Assembly (NCBI GenBank): GCA_037074765.1 | Contig: JBAMDO010000017.1 | Span: 62,001-126,000 of the forward strand | Direction of reading: 5' to 3' | Origin: Mansonella perstans | Lineage: Eukaryota; Nematoda; Chromadorea; Rhabditida; Onchocercidae | Length of the DNA stretch: 64,000 bases | Shown: piece after piece, positions 37,119 through 48,380 of the stretch | Layout of the letters: every line of letters begins with the position of its first letter | Numbering within the stretch: position 1 is the first letter of the stretch | Position numbers and translations under genes: made by a program | Notes under the pieces: model-generated | What the model was told of the DNA's origin: nothing | The model's input: the letters and a program-made list of their open reading frames with translations, nothing else | Databases searched by the model: none

Positions 37119-39382
37119 ATAATCAACTGATCTTTGGAATCCGAGTTCATCGTATCCTTTGGTTGCCATTGATCGACTCCTTCATCGATGATTATGTCTC
37201 CATTCATAAGATGAGGGTTAGAAAAGTTACAAGTTGTATCTTGTAGCTTCTCATTCTTCTCAAAGGTGAATGATGTTTGCAGATCATCTATCATCACATG
37301 CCTATCATATATTTGGGCGTCATATCTCCCAATTCTTTTATAAAGGCATTTGTTGGTTGCCTGGGTATTGTTCCAAAGTATGATACCTGTCTGCAATACA
37401 CACTTGCCACTTTGTGTTCGGCAGTGGTTTGTATCATCGAGATCCGACAATAATCCTTTACCATCATAAAGGAGGAGTGATCCTGTTTCAATTACGTAGT
37501 TAGTGGTAGATTGACATCTTGTTCCGAGCCAACCGTAGGAATATTGTACGTTGTTATTTGTCGTCCATTTGTTCGGCTTGATTTTTTTTAGCACTGATCC
37601 AGTTAATTCTTTCTGGTCGTTTAAGGTTGTGCATAGATGGTATGATATAGGAGAGATAATAGTTTCGTCTGAAACTACCGATAAGAATAGTCGCAGAAAG
37701 GCTTTAGAACAAACCGTTCGCGTTATATTGCTACATTTGATAGCAGGTATCCTTGTGTGAGTGCGCGTGTAAACTGTGACGTGTGTCGTGGTGACATTTT
37801 GTTGAGTAAATTCATCACAGTTCCACTTTTGTGGCATATTGAATGGAGTACCTGTTATCCATTTACAGTCTTGTTTGGAGTTTGTCTCGACTGTGATTGT
37901 GAGAGCCAGCGCCATTATACATAGACAATTCATTATTGTCTTAGAAATTGGTCGTGATTCATTTTGTTTCCTTGTTGCCGCTCTCGTTCTTGTAGCAATT
38001 GGTCCTTCTGGTTCTGGGCTTTGAATCGGGGTTTGAGTTGTTTGTTGTTGTGTAGTTTCGTTATCTTCTACTTCTAGAGGATACAAAACATTTACTGGTC
38101 TGGTGAGAACTTTTCCGTGTGGCATTTCTATGATGGCACTTCTAGCCATCCCATCCTTTCCTTTCTTTATTTCTTTGATCCTAGCTAACTTCCACATACC
38201 ACGAGGAATATTAGATTCGTTAATCAGCACAATTTCTTCCTCGCGTGGTATTCTAGTTTCGACAATTCTGGGGGATGTATGATGCCGTTGAGTTCTTTCT
38301 CTGAGACTGGTTAAATATTCATTTTTCCAGGTCTCCCAGAATAAGTTCAAGATCTTGAGTGCGTTTGACCAGTATCTCACAAGTTTTTCCTTGTTATTGA
38401 GTTTATGAGGAATAAATTCCTCTTGTTTATCAATGCTGACGAATGGTGTTATTAGCGATGCATTGGGTGAGATGAAATCAATCGGACGTATCATTACGTA
38501 ATCATCGCTATTTACGTAAGTTAATGGTCGAGTATTGAGTATTCCCTCGACTTCTATTATGAGAGTTATTAATTCTCTTTCCCATAATAATCTTCTGCCG
38601 ATAGCTCTCCTCAGTGCCTTTTTCGTCAAACCAATGATCCTTTCATAAACTCCTCCGCCCCAAGGAGCCTTTGGTATGATATTCTCCCAAATCATTCCTT
38701 TTTTCGCAAGAAAATTTGTTAATTTGAAGTCCTGCTCCTTCATTGTTTTGAAGACTAGATGGAATTGATGTGCATTGTCGCTTAGGATAGATTCTGGACA
38801 ACCTCTTCGTGCGATAAATCTTCTAAAGATGTCCAAAAAACATTCCGCTGATAGGTTGTCAGCTAATTCCAGATGGACAGCTCTTGTAGTGAAACACGTA
38901 AACAAAGCTACCCATCGTTTGGTATTTCCACTCTGAGTTTTAACAGAGAGTGGACCGAAGTAATCTAGACCTACATGTGCAAAGGTTCTAGATCGGGTTA
39001 CTCGTTCTTCTGGGAGGCTGGGCATTTCCGGAAGCTTGAATGGTTTAGTCGTCCACCGTTTACAAGCTCTACACTTATTTAGTACTCGTTTAACTTCGCT
39101 TCTGCCTTTCGGTACCCAGAATTTACGTCGTATTTCTGCTAGTGTGTGAGCAACTCCAGCATGGTGTAAGTCTTCGTGATGTTGTTGTATTATGAGCTCG
39201 GTTATTGGATTGTGTCTTGGAAGATAAATAGGGCGTTTGCTGGTCCTTTCTAATTCTGAGTTTTCTAATCGACTCAGGGACCTCCATATTTCTTTATCGT
39301 CACGACACAAATTCCATTTTTCTTTTTCTTCTTGTGTGATTCCTTCGGCTTGTGCTTGTTTGAGCAATGTCCACTCTGCCAA
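37085..39382 (-). pseudogene. Integrase fused in frame to env-like ectodomain
   Basis: One 765-codon frame. The N-terminal third has the integrase zinc-binding HHCC motif ([12 protein letters not shown] ... CRACKRW). The DDE core follows, with D in [10 protein letters not shown] in [10 protein letters not shown] (DN-A rather than the usual DNGTNF) and E in [13 protein letters not shown]5641-like tail then has [15 protein letters not shown] and [10 protein letters not shown]. After about residue 460 the frame continues without a stop into a hydrophobic leader ([13 protein letters not shown]) and a cysteine-rich region with several N-glycosylation sequons (NVT, NIT, NNT, NFS), consistent with an envelope ectodomain as in Tas/Cer7-type nematode BEL elements. 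The frame extends a little upstream of its first ATG into RNase H-end sequence. Labelled pseudogene because the element lacks RT. Confidence 0.8.
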
Positions 39383-39389
39383 CTTGTAA

Positions 39390-40100
39390 TCATCGGTTGT
39401 GAATCTTTCCTTCTTGATCAGTTGGTTGTTCCATTTTCCAAAACTGATCTATGTTTGGACTTGTGATGATAGTGGTTACATTAATAGAATTGCGACTATC
39501 AGATTCACAAGTCTTATTAGTATATCCACAACCTGTTATTATTGGTCCAACCTTGGTTTGAAGTAAATAGAAACCTGATGACATAATATGGTTTTTGTAC
39601 GGTTGCATAAATTCGAAGAAATGATCTACTCCGATTATGATGTCAGGTCTTCTCCAATATCCTTGTGACTCGTCTAATTGTTTCTGACGTGATATGGAAT
39701 TCATGTCGTAAGAATTTGGATTAATTATTTGTAGCTTATCTGTCAAATAATCTAATGCATAGGCATTGATATTTATGACTTTTGATTCAGCACTTCTTAT
39801 TCCCACGTTTACCTTGTTAGTTTGATAAACCTTGGGAAGTTGGTTGCCAAAGGAAAAAAGTTTTAATTCTTCCTTAGCGGTTTCAGTTAGACCTAAACGA
39901 CTGGCTAACTTTTTTGTGATGAATGATGATTGGGAGCCTGGATCGAATAATACGAAGGCTTCTTCATGATTCTCTGGTTTGCTTGGGTTGACTGCTTCGA
40001 TTTCTTTGCATATTAATAAGACCTTCTTGCCTTGGTGGCTAATAGGTTGATTTAATGAATTTATTATGATCGTCGAATTTGTCTCTTCTTTGTTGGAGCC
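39390..40100 (-). pseudogene. BEL-type aspartic protease (DUF1758), truncated after protease
   Basis: Open sequence from about 40100 to the stop at 39390. The active-site region reads VLLFDPGSQSSFITKKL, so the catalytic D-S/T-G has become D-P-G in this copy. Family blocks YWRRPDIIIGVDHFFEF and IITGCGY are conserved. The frame stops at 39390 right after FWKME, the point where BEL polyproteins run on into reverse transcriptase. Here sequence resembling the end of RNase H begins in another frame instead. It is probably inactive. Confidence 0.7.
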
Positions 40101-40149
40101 ATTGTTATTCGAGCGATATTTTTCGTAGCATAGTGCTGTATTGTGTTGG

Positions 40150-41404
40150 CCTTTGCAGTGGAAACTGTTCGTTTCCTTTGATTGCAGTCAATTGTTGCAT
40201 GCTTCGTACGGAAGCAGTTAGTGCACGCCTTGAGTTCCTTCAGGCGTTCGTATCATTGTTTGGCCATTGTGTACTTTGGGCATTCGTTATCCCAGTGATT
40301 TTCGTTGCAGAACGTACAAGGTCTTTTTTCCTTGTTGGTTTTTGATTTACTACCAGACTGAAGGCTTTTTGCCTCATTTGTTTGTTTTGTTATGAATAGG
40401 GCGGAGGTTCCTCTTTCCCTTTGAGAAGGAAGTACTCTACTTGTACTTGATTCCTGTTGAGGTTTTTGACTTCTATTCACTTCTTCGCTTCTGTGAATTG
40501 AAGTCATTAGGAATTTTCGTAAACTGCTTACTGACCAAGATTCCTTTCCCTCTTTCATCTGGTAGACCTTTTCCAGAATCAATGGTGGGAGTATACTTTC
40601 GATTACTGTTTCTATACTGGTTTGTTCCAGATTCTCGCCCATTGATTCTAGTTGTCGAAGAGTTCTTTCCATTGCTTCGACTCTTGTATTCCATTCCTTA
40701 TCGTTGCGTTGAATGGAATACAATTCTCTATATAACGATTTCTTGATGGTTTCTTGATTACCATATCTTTCTATGAGAACTTGTCTTATTACTTCATAGT
40801 TCTCAGGAGCTACATCGAATCCTCTTACTGTTTCCAATGCTTCTCCTTTTAAGCATGATAACAGATAAGTGATTTTTTGAATATCTGGTAGTTCTTGTTG
40901 GTGTATGGATGAATTGAAATTGTTCCAGAATTCTCTCCAAAGCCTTATTTCTCCACTAAAGGTTGGTAGTGGTAGCTTTGGTAGATGTGTTGTCGAATGA
41001 CTAACAAGTGAAGGTTTAGCCATTTTCTCTTCCATGGTAACCAATGACCTTTCTTCTTGAAAGGCTAGTTCCAAATCGTTATATAATGAATTAAGAGTAA
41101 TAACTGCTTCTCTACCCTTATACATCATGCGTAACATACCATCTTTGTCATTGACCATTTTCTCATATTTATCTTCTTCCTCTTTCTTCTTTCCAATCAT
41201 GCTGGTGTTCTCTATGAGATCCAGCTATCTTCGATTGATCGCTTCCAAGTTATTGACACACGTCTCCAGTCGAATAGCTTTGTCCTTTACCATTCGTTTC
41301 TTATGTTCGTATTGTCTTTTTTGTTCTTCGAATGGTAAGTTTCGATCTGGTTGTGATAAATCGAGATTCTTTATTTCTTCCAGAAGTTCGATTATTCTTT
41401 CCAT
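40150..41404 (-). pseudogene. Gag of the BEL element, interrupted
   Basis: Starts at ATG 41404 (MERIIELLEEIKNLDL). It is broken by an in-frame TAG at 41225-41227, after which the same frame continues (LDLIENTSMIGKK) to a TGA at 40253-40255. The capsid-like region includes LPKLPLPTFSGE and REFWNNFNSSIHQ, typical of BEL gag (DUF1759). A zinc knuckle CTFCNENHWDNEC lies just before the TGA, and a second, CTNCFRTKHATIDC, lies after it in the same frame. A third, CKGQHNTALC, is in a shifted frame near 40150. So there are two stops and one frameshift. Confidence 0.8.
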
Positions 41405-41448
41405 TGTTGGCAGCGCTGAGTAATGTAGTGCAGTCGAATATCGAACGT

Positions 41449-41466
41449 TCCCGGCTCGTGGCACCA
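41449..41466 (-). other. Primer-binding site of the BEL element
   Basis: On the sense strand TGGTGCCACGAGCCGGGA lies seven bases inside the 5' LTR. Its complement ends in GTGGCACCA, i.e. a tRNA acceptor arm with CCA. The tRNA identity is not assigned. Confidence 0.7.
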
Positions 41467-41473
41467 AAAATTT

Positions 41474-42231
41474 TGTCGTGGAAGTTTTTATGAGGGGTCA
41501 ATTTATGGTTAGTGTTTCCTAAAGTTTGTTTAGGACTTGGGTTGATGGTACACTTAATTGTGTATATGTAGTGGAGAATGCTGATTTGATTATGATAACC
41601 TCAAACTTGGTTATTAAACGTTGTGTTGAGTTATCTGCTTGAATTGTGGGATAACCTCAAACTTGGTTATTTAAACTGTTGCCTGAGTTATCTACGTAGA
41701 ATCGAATTGAATGATTTGTGTGGATTTGAGTTGGATTTGTTATCGCACCTCAAACTTGGATAATTAAACTGTTGTGTTGAGTTGCGTTGAGTTGAATTGT
41801 GTTCGCACCTCAAACTTGGGTAATTAAACGTTGTATTAAATAACATTAACAACACGAATTACAATGATATTACACGAAAACGCGAAGTAAAATCATATAA
41901 TAAAAGTTGATATAAAAAAGGGGAGGAACTGGATAGATACCAGCCAGTCCGTAATTGTTGAGTGTATTGACTCATGTTGAAGATTTAACAGTTTATATAT
42001 GAGGAGGAAGATGAGGTGTAGGTTACAACGGTCCAAAGATCATAATGAGTGTAGTGAGATGACAGTTGATAGGGGGAAGAAGTTGGAATGATTAATGATG
42101 TTAAAATAATGGACCAAAAATCATAGTAAATGTAAGTTAACCAAATGATTGATGGGATAGCTGTCATTTATAGAATCTATTCCCCTTTGATTGAGATTAG
42201 GTTTATTTTATATTTCGCAAATTTCGCGACA
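41474..42231 (-). repeat. 5' LTR of the BEL element (758 bp)
   Basis: Same ends as the other LTR (TGTCG...CGACA). It retains a block of about 205 bp (roughly 41895-42105) missing from the 3' LTR. It carries four ACCTCAAACTTGG modules. Confidence 0.9.
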
Positions 42232-42236
42232 GATGC
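42232..42236. repeat. Right target-site duplication GATGC
   Basis: Exact copy of the GATGC at 35792-35796. Confidence 0.9.
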
Positions 42237-45200
42237 CGATAATTTCAATAATACCGAAGATAGCAGTTATAACTAATTAGAATCTTGTGATGATATTTTC
42301 TTATTAGTTTTTTCTTCCTTTCTTTTAAAACTTAAATTAATCAAAATCAATTATTCTGTTTTGAAGGATAAAGTACCATTTTGAAGGATAAAGCAAACTG
42401 AAGCATTCATTCGGTTTTATTTCATTATGAACTTTTACTTTTTTAAGTTCCGATCCTTTTGATATTTGTGAAACTCATTTGTGAAACAATACAGCGCCTT
42501 AGAAATGTCACTGTTCATTAAATGAGGATTTCGGGCTCAGCTTTTCAACCAAATTAAAGCAACACGAATTCAAATTGATAGCTTGCCATGTTTAAAGGCG
42601 TTCGTTCCTTAATTTCTCTACTGCCAATGAAATTTCGAAAGAGACGATTGAGATCGGTGGCACGAAAAAATATTGATGTTCCTCAATAACTCCTTATATA
42701 GTTATATGCAAATGTATATAATTTTAATTGAATTAAAAAAAAAGAGATGGCAACAAAGAAATTAATGATCAAATGTTAGGGTTTAAAGATAATCAATTTT
42801 TTAAAATTACTTTTTTCATAGGTCATCCTGATAGACAACTTGATTTAAGATACTTGCTCGGTATTGATAAACAACTTATTTCGTCACCCTTCTTAACTTA
42901 ATTCATTGTGCGATGAATATTTGCTTGAGCATTAAAATCTCCTCAAAAATTAATAGAAATATTAGTTTGATTCAACAAATAAGCAAATTTTTTTGTCACA
43001 GAATCTTTTCTAGTTTGCGAAAATTTCGAGAGATGATCATAGTTTGTTGTTTCGGGTGGATCTGATATACAATTTATCCGGTCACTGTTACTTCACATGA
43101 AGTCCTGAACTAGAATTTCTTCTTGCCGAATACCGAATTATTCTATTTATTCCTAAATTATTATATGATATCATTGTATTGGAATTTAAGCACTGATTTC
43201 TTTACTCTTTATTGGATAAATATTTGTTTAGTATTGCTGGTGAGATCAAAACCGGTTTGTCGCCCATACTTCTCGCTAGAGAATATTTCACCACGGTGAA
43301 TCATTAATGGTTTACCGATTACTGTAACAAATTTAAAACCTTCGTAAAGGGCATTAGTAGTGAATAAAGTTTTTATGATTATCGTATATTTAATCAATGT
43401 TTTCGCTTATTTTTATTTAGTGAATTAGCATTGTTTTTTTTTCTGTTTTTTGAACTTTTTTCGATTCCTGTCTATGTCTTCTAACTTGACTAGGAGGAAA
43501 GGTTTCCATTTAGCATTTTGTCGCCGGATTACTGAAAATCAATGGTATAGCTAAATTGTTTTTACTAATGAATAGTCAAGTTTTGAAATACTCTCATCGT
43601 TACTTGTGTCATTGTACTATCAAACTGAGATAAATTTGATATGCTAGCGATCTTCAAGAGTCCCACAAATTTAAACTTTTTTGGCAATATTATTAATGAT
43701 ATAGCGCGATGACGTTTTTGAAAAAGAGAATTGTTAGGTTGTTTCGTCCATTCTCGTTTGACATTTGAAGCACACTCGTTGATCTCCTTTATCATTATCA
43801 ACAAGTGCTTTGACGAATATCTGATTTTACTATTAAAGCAACATTATTGCTGAAATAAACGAAAGAAATGTATTATTACGATTAACCACAAATGGAGGAC
43901 AAATTTCCTGGAAGTTAACTGTTCTATTTCTTTAGATTGAGGATGAAAATGCCGTAAGATCAATAATAAAATATAGATCACAATCATGTAAGCAATTTCA
44001 CTGAGCAATTTTATTCAAAAGCTCTGTCGTATTCTCATCTGCTACTAAGAAAATATTATTTCCATGTTGTGTGCATATTTCATAGATATTGTCAGCAAGA
44101 TGATGATCCACTATTACTTCCTTTTTAAGAGTTTGCTTGGCTTGGTGTAATATTTTGCTTTAAATAGTGCTTAAGATATCTACAATATAGTAATATCAGT
44201 ATTTCAAGATTGATATGAAGATTGACTGAAAGGATTTGGCAACATCTCGTTCTCATCATTCATTTCGGTGAGAGAATTCAGACAGCTATTTTTAAGAAGG
44301 ATTTTATTTATAATATATAATTTAATTCAGAAATTGTGTAAAACATTTCTTTCATATTTCCGACAGTAATGAATGATAGTCATATGGTTCCGACTATGAT
44401 ATGTTCATGCATACAGTAGTATCGTTAGAAATTCAGTTCTATCAGTGAACAAAAATTACATCAAGTATACAAGAATATACAGAACCAACTGGGAGCACCA
44501 AGTTCACGGAGACTTGTATAATAGAGGAAATAAATTCTACGACCAATAAGAATACACCATCCTTTCCCTTATAAGACATGAATACAATAGACGCATGTTT
44601 GGTATTTGCATTGATACATATTTTTTGCGCTCAGGTAGCCCTAACAATCATCGATTTATAAAGTATCATATTAAGAAATTGTTGATAAAAATTTTGATAA
44701 CAATCTTCAAAATTTATTTTCAAACCCAACAATTACTGTTCTTCCAGATTTCAGCTTATTCTTCTGTCAGAAGATTAGAAAGGAAAAACAAACAGTAACA
44801 ACAAAACAGGACATCAATAATTCACAAAAAGTATTGATTTATCGATACAATTTTGATATAGTGATCATTATAAAATTTCAAAAGTACACGAAAGAAATAA
44901 GATTAAATATCACATCAAGTAAACAATAGCTTATTCAAATATCTCTGTCTCTAAACTTTGATTCTAATTAATAGAAGTTGTTTGAAAAATAACTCCTTGT
45001 TTCAGCCTTTTAATCCTTGCTAAAAACTTTTATTTAATCTCTTTCTTCTCGGATCTATTTGAATATGAAATCATACTGCATTAACTCGTAAGATAAACAA
45101 AAAAGTAAAAAAAAAGAATACTATAGACACTAATGAGAATTTTTTGAAAACCAACAGGGCATTTGTCAGTCAGAACTTCTGTATATTTTTTTAAACATTC

Positions 45201-45530
45201 TTGAAGCTAATTTCACTGAAAAAGGATCTTCCCGAAATTAATGAAAAATGGCTTGAGAGCATCTAACTAATCAGTAGAGGTGTAGAAAGATTTAAAAGGA
45301 TTTTCTTCTCATGGTTTCTTGAAACTTCGAATTCAATCTAAGACTAAGCTCCAAAATATCATCGATATACTGATCAGAATAACCCATCTAGTTTTTACAC
45401 ATTCTTCCACTCATTCACGCTGAGATTAAATTTAATAACTTATTTTAGTTTCCAAAATTTTAACGTGAATTTATGAATAGTTAGAAGACCAATAAAATGT
45501 ACAAAAGATATTTTGACAAATAGCATGAGC
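42237..45530. other. AT-rich interval with isolated open minus-strand fragments
   Basis: No complete gene. Several short minus-strand stretches read like protein: 43998-44159 (IYEICTQHGNNIFLVADENT), 43209-43390 (VIGKPLMIHRGEIFSSEKYG) and about 42955-43070 (ISDPPETTNYDHLSKFSQTR). They are not linked by convincing splice sites. See findings for the possible bacterial origin of the first. Confidence 0.4.
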
Positions 45531-48347
45531 TTATTCTTTCCGTCGTTTCTTTGGGATATTACTATCATTCTCTTTTTCAATACCACGTATTTCCATCGGT
45601 TCATCGATAATCCATTGATCTTTGTTCTCGGTACGGATCACTGTAGAGGTACCATCAATAAATCGAGTTTTGAAAAGTACATTTGCGTGATTAAACATTC
45701 CATCTTTCAACGATACTATGATAAACTGTAATCACAAAACAAAAAATACTTTTAGCAGATAAAACACATTACATTGATGTTTTTTACAACTACGAATAAA
45801 ATATAAATTGGGAAAACAGAGGAATGAGAGCAACCTAAGAGAAGAAAAGCTTTAAAATTATTCGAAGTTTTTGTTTCTAAAAATAATAATAAAGAACAAT
45901 AAGAATAAAATATTTGTAAAAAAATGTTAAAAATGAAATGAGGATTACTTAGCGAAGATATATATGCAAATTGTTTGAAGATGTACAACTCTACCGCATT
46001 TTGTTCTTTCCCTATCCATTCCCTTACTTCCGTAGCTCTATAACCTCTTTTTAAAAATAATTATATACCTGTGATTCTTTGAAATGTGTTTTAATCATAG
46101 CACCAATATTTTGAGTGTGTGACAAATCAAGCGCGGCATCAACTTCATCCAGAATATAAATTGGAGCAGGTTTAAATTTTAGCATTGCCAGTACTAGTGA
46201 TAAGGCAACTAATGAGCGCTGACCTGAAATAATCCATAAATTAATTTTGTTTCGTAAAGAAAAATAAGTTCAGTAAACACGTTTTAAACTGAATCTTTAA
46301 ACTAATCTTCCCGGTAACACTTTTATATTCAAATCAATTTAAATCGTTATTTTTAAATTATGCGAGACGTATGAGCAATTTTTATGTATAAATTCAAATT
46401 ACATTAAAACGATATATCATCTTATAAAATCCATTCAGCGAATATCTACTACTATTCAAACGATATGAATAAAATATTTCTGTCAGAGTAATATGAATTT
46501 TCAAAAATGATCTACGGATATGAATTGCAAAGTACATATATATGAAAACCGACCACCACTCAATTCGCCGAGTGAATCCTTCCATTTGTTTCTGAAAGCG
46601 ACCTTTACTTCCAAACCACCCAATGCCGTAGTAGCACCACTGGGAGGTTCCAGCTTTGCACTTGTCCCGGGCAGTAATGTAGAAAAAATGTTACCAAAGT
46701 CCTAAAAAATATTTATTTTCCGCAAGCTCATAGATTCCACAAAAAATTTAGCCCAAAAAAAAACAGAAGAAAATTTATTGAAAACATAACTTATAATCAC
46801 TTAACAGGAGCTATCGAAAAAATCTTTATTTAGAAATTCGATAAGGTCATTAATTACTCACTCGATTTACTTTTTCATGAGCTTTAATAATTTCATTTTT
46901 TTTCTTGATATCCAGTTTTTCAATTGCATCTAGCAGTTTCGCCTTATCACTCATTAATTGTTCCATTTTGGCTTCCAGCTGTCGGCACTATAACGACAGA
47001 ATGTGACCAATTTCGGTCATATGAATACATTAACAAAATTTATGAAAATCTAATTCCAAAAGTTCCAATCCATTCTGTATTTCTAACAATAATATGCTAT
47101 CCGTTAATTCTATTCAAATTTCAACTTCCCCCACTAAAACAAGCAATTTTCTACAATTCATCTGAAAAGGTCAACAATTACTTGCTCTTCCGCAGTTCCT
47201 AGCATATTCATCGCTTTTGCATTTATACTTCTTTCCAGTGCATGTTTTCGACTAGTCCTATCCTCCAACTCTTTCTGACCCTTTTCGATCGAGTAATCCG
47301 TGAAATCATATGCAGTGCCAGCTTGACCAAAATGATGTTTTTCTTCCGCAATCCAAGTATGCTGCTTTTCCAGTCTAGCAGCCTGCAAGTTATAAAAAAG
47401 ATGAGACAAGCAGCTAAAGTCATAACAATCCAAAAACTGAATGTCAAAAATAAAACAGTAATCAGACCCTTCTAGCACAGTCTTCTACACTCTTCTTCAT
47501 TTCCTGTATATCTTTCTGTAATTGTTCTTTTTTAAGATCCGATTCTTTTAAGCTTTTCTTAAGTGCATTGACAGTTTCTACTACAGATCGCATGTAAGCA
47601 TCACGTTCACGCATTCTTTCCGTGAATTTCTGCATTTCTTTTTTCGCCTCTTCCGCTGTTTCCTAAAAATTTAGATCAGAGAAGAACTAAAAATTTGCAC
47701 AGAATATTTCAAATGAAATCTTTTAAGAGTGATATATGAATTTTCGTCTCCACTGCCAAAACCAGTAAGAAAGCCAGATAGAAAATTCATATGCGAGATA
47801 GTTTATTTGGTGATTAGAAGAAATAACATTAACTATAGGTATGTCTTTGATGATTCTAATTTTATGTATAAATAAGTAGTCGGTAATTTACCTTAGCTTT
47901 TGCAACGTTCCCTTCTAGAACAGTCATTTCTTCAACACTTCGTTTAGTTTCTTTCAGAAAAACTGATAATTCCTCTTCGTCTTCAGCAACTGTCTTTTGC
48001 AGTGAAGCTATTTCTTCTCTGCATCATGGATAATAATAACGACAATATCGATAAGACATAAAAAAATTTCAAATAAACTAACAAAACATACAAGAAAGTT
48101 TTTGAGAACAGCAAATCAATAAAATAACAAACCTTAACGTTTCCAGAGAAACTCTCGCCTTTTCAAAACTGCTTTTCAAACTCGCTAATTCTTTTTCTGC
48201 TGCACCCAAATCTTTTTGTGCTTCTCTCTTCTCTTTTTCCTACAGTTATCAACAACGAGAACTACAACGCAACACTCAGTAAGAAATACAATGATACTAC
48301 GCAAAATAGTTAAATCAATCTATAAATTGTGAGGTGACGATATTAAT

Positions 48348-48380
<33 letters not shown>

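Larger units (their letters stand above)
35797..42231 (-). mobile_element. BEL/Pao LTR retrotransposon, RT/RNase H deleted
   Basis: A 6.4-kb element transcribed leftward, bounded by LTRs that start TGTCG and end CGACA and flanked by the 5-bp duplication GATGC. In sense order it has the 5' LTR (42231-41474), a primer-binding site, gag with CCHC knuckles, a DUF1758-type aspartic protease, integrase with DUF5641 tail, an env-like region and the 3' LTR (36345-35797). The region between protease and integrase, where BEL elements carry reverse transcriptase and RNase H, is absent: the two meet within about 40 bp near 39430. The copy is therefore non-autonomous for replication. LTR differences and stops in gag-protease indicate it is not recent. 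The integrase-env frame remains open for 765 codons. Confidence 0.9.

Noticed and set aside
40079..40345. Plus-strand frames inside the BEL gag and integrase regions
   Set aside because: They mirror the coding strand of the element and have no motifs.
42588..42700. Short plus frame MFKGVRSLISLLPMKFRKRR...
   Set aside because: Only about 33 codons, no splice context and no recognised family.
45513..45731. Plus-strand 72-codon frame
   Set aside because: Antisense shadow of the last SMC2 exon.
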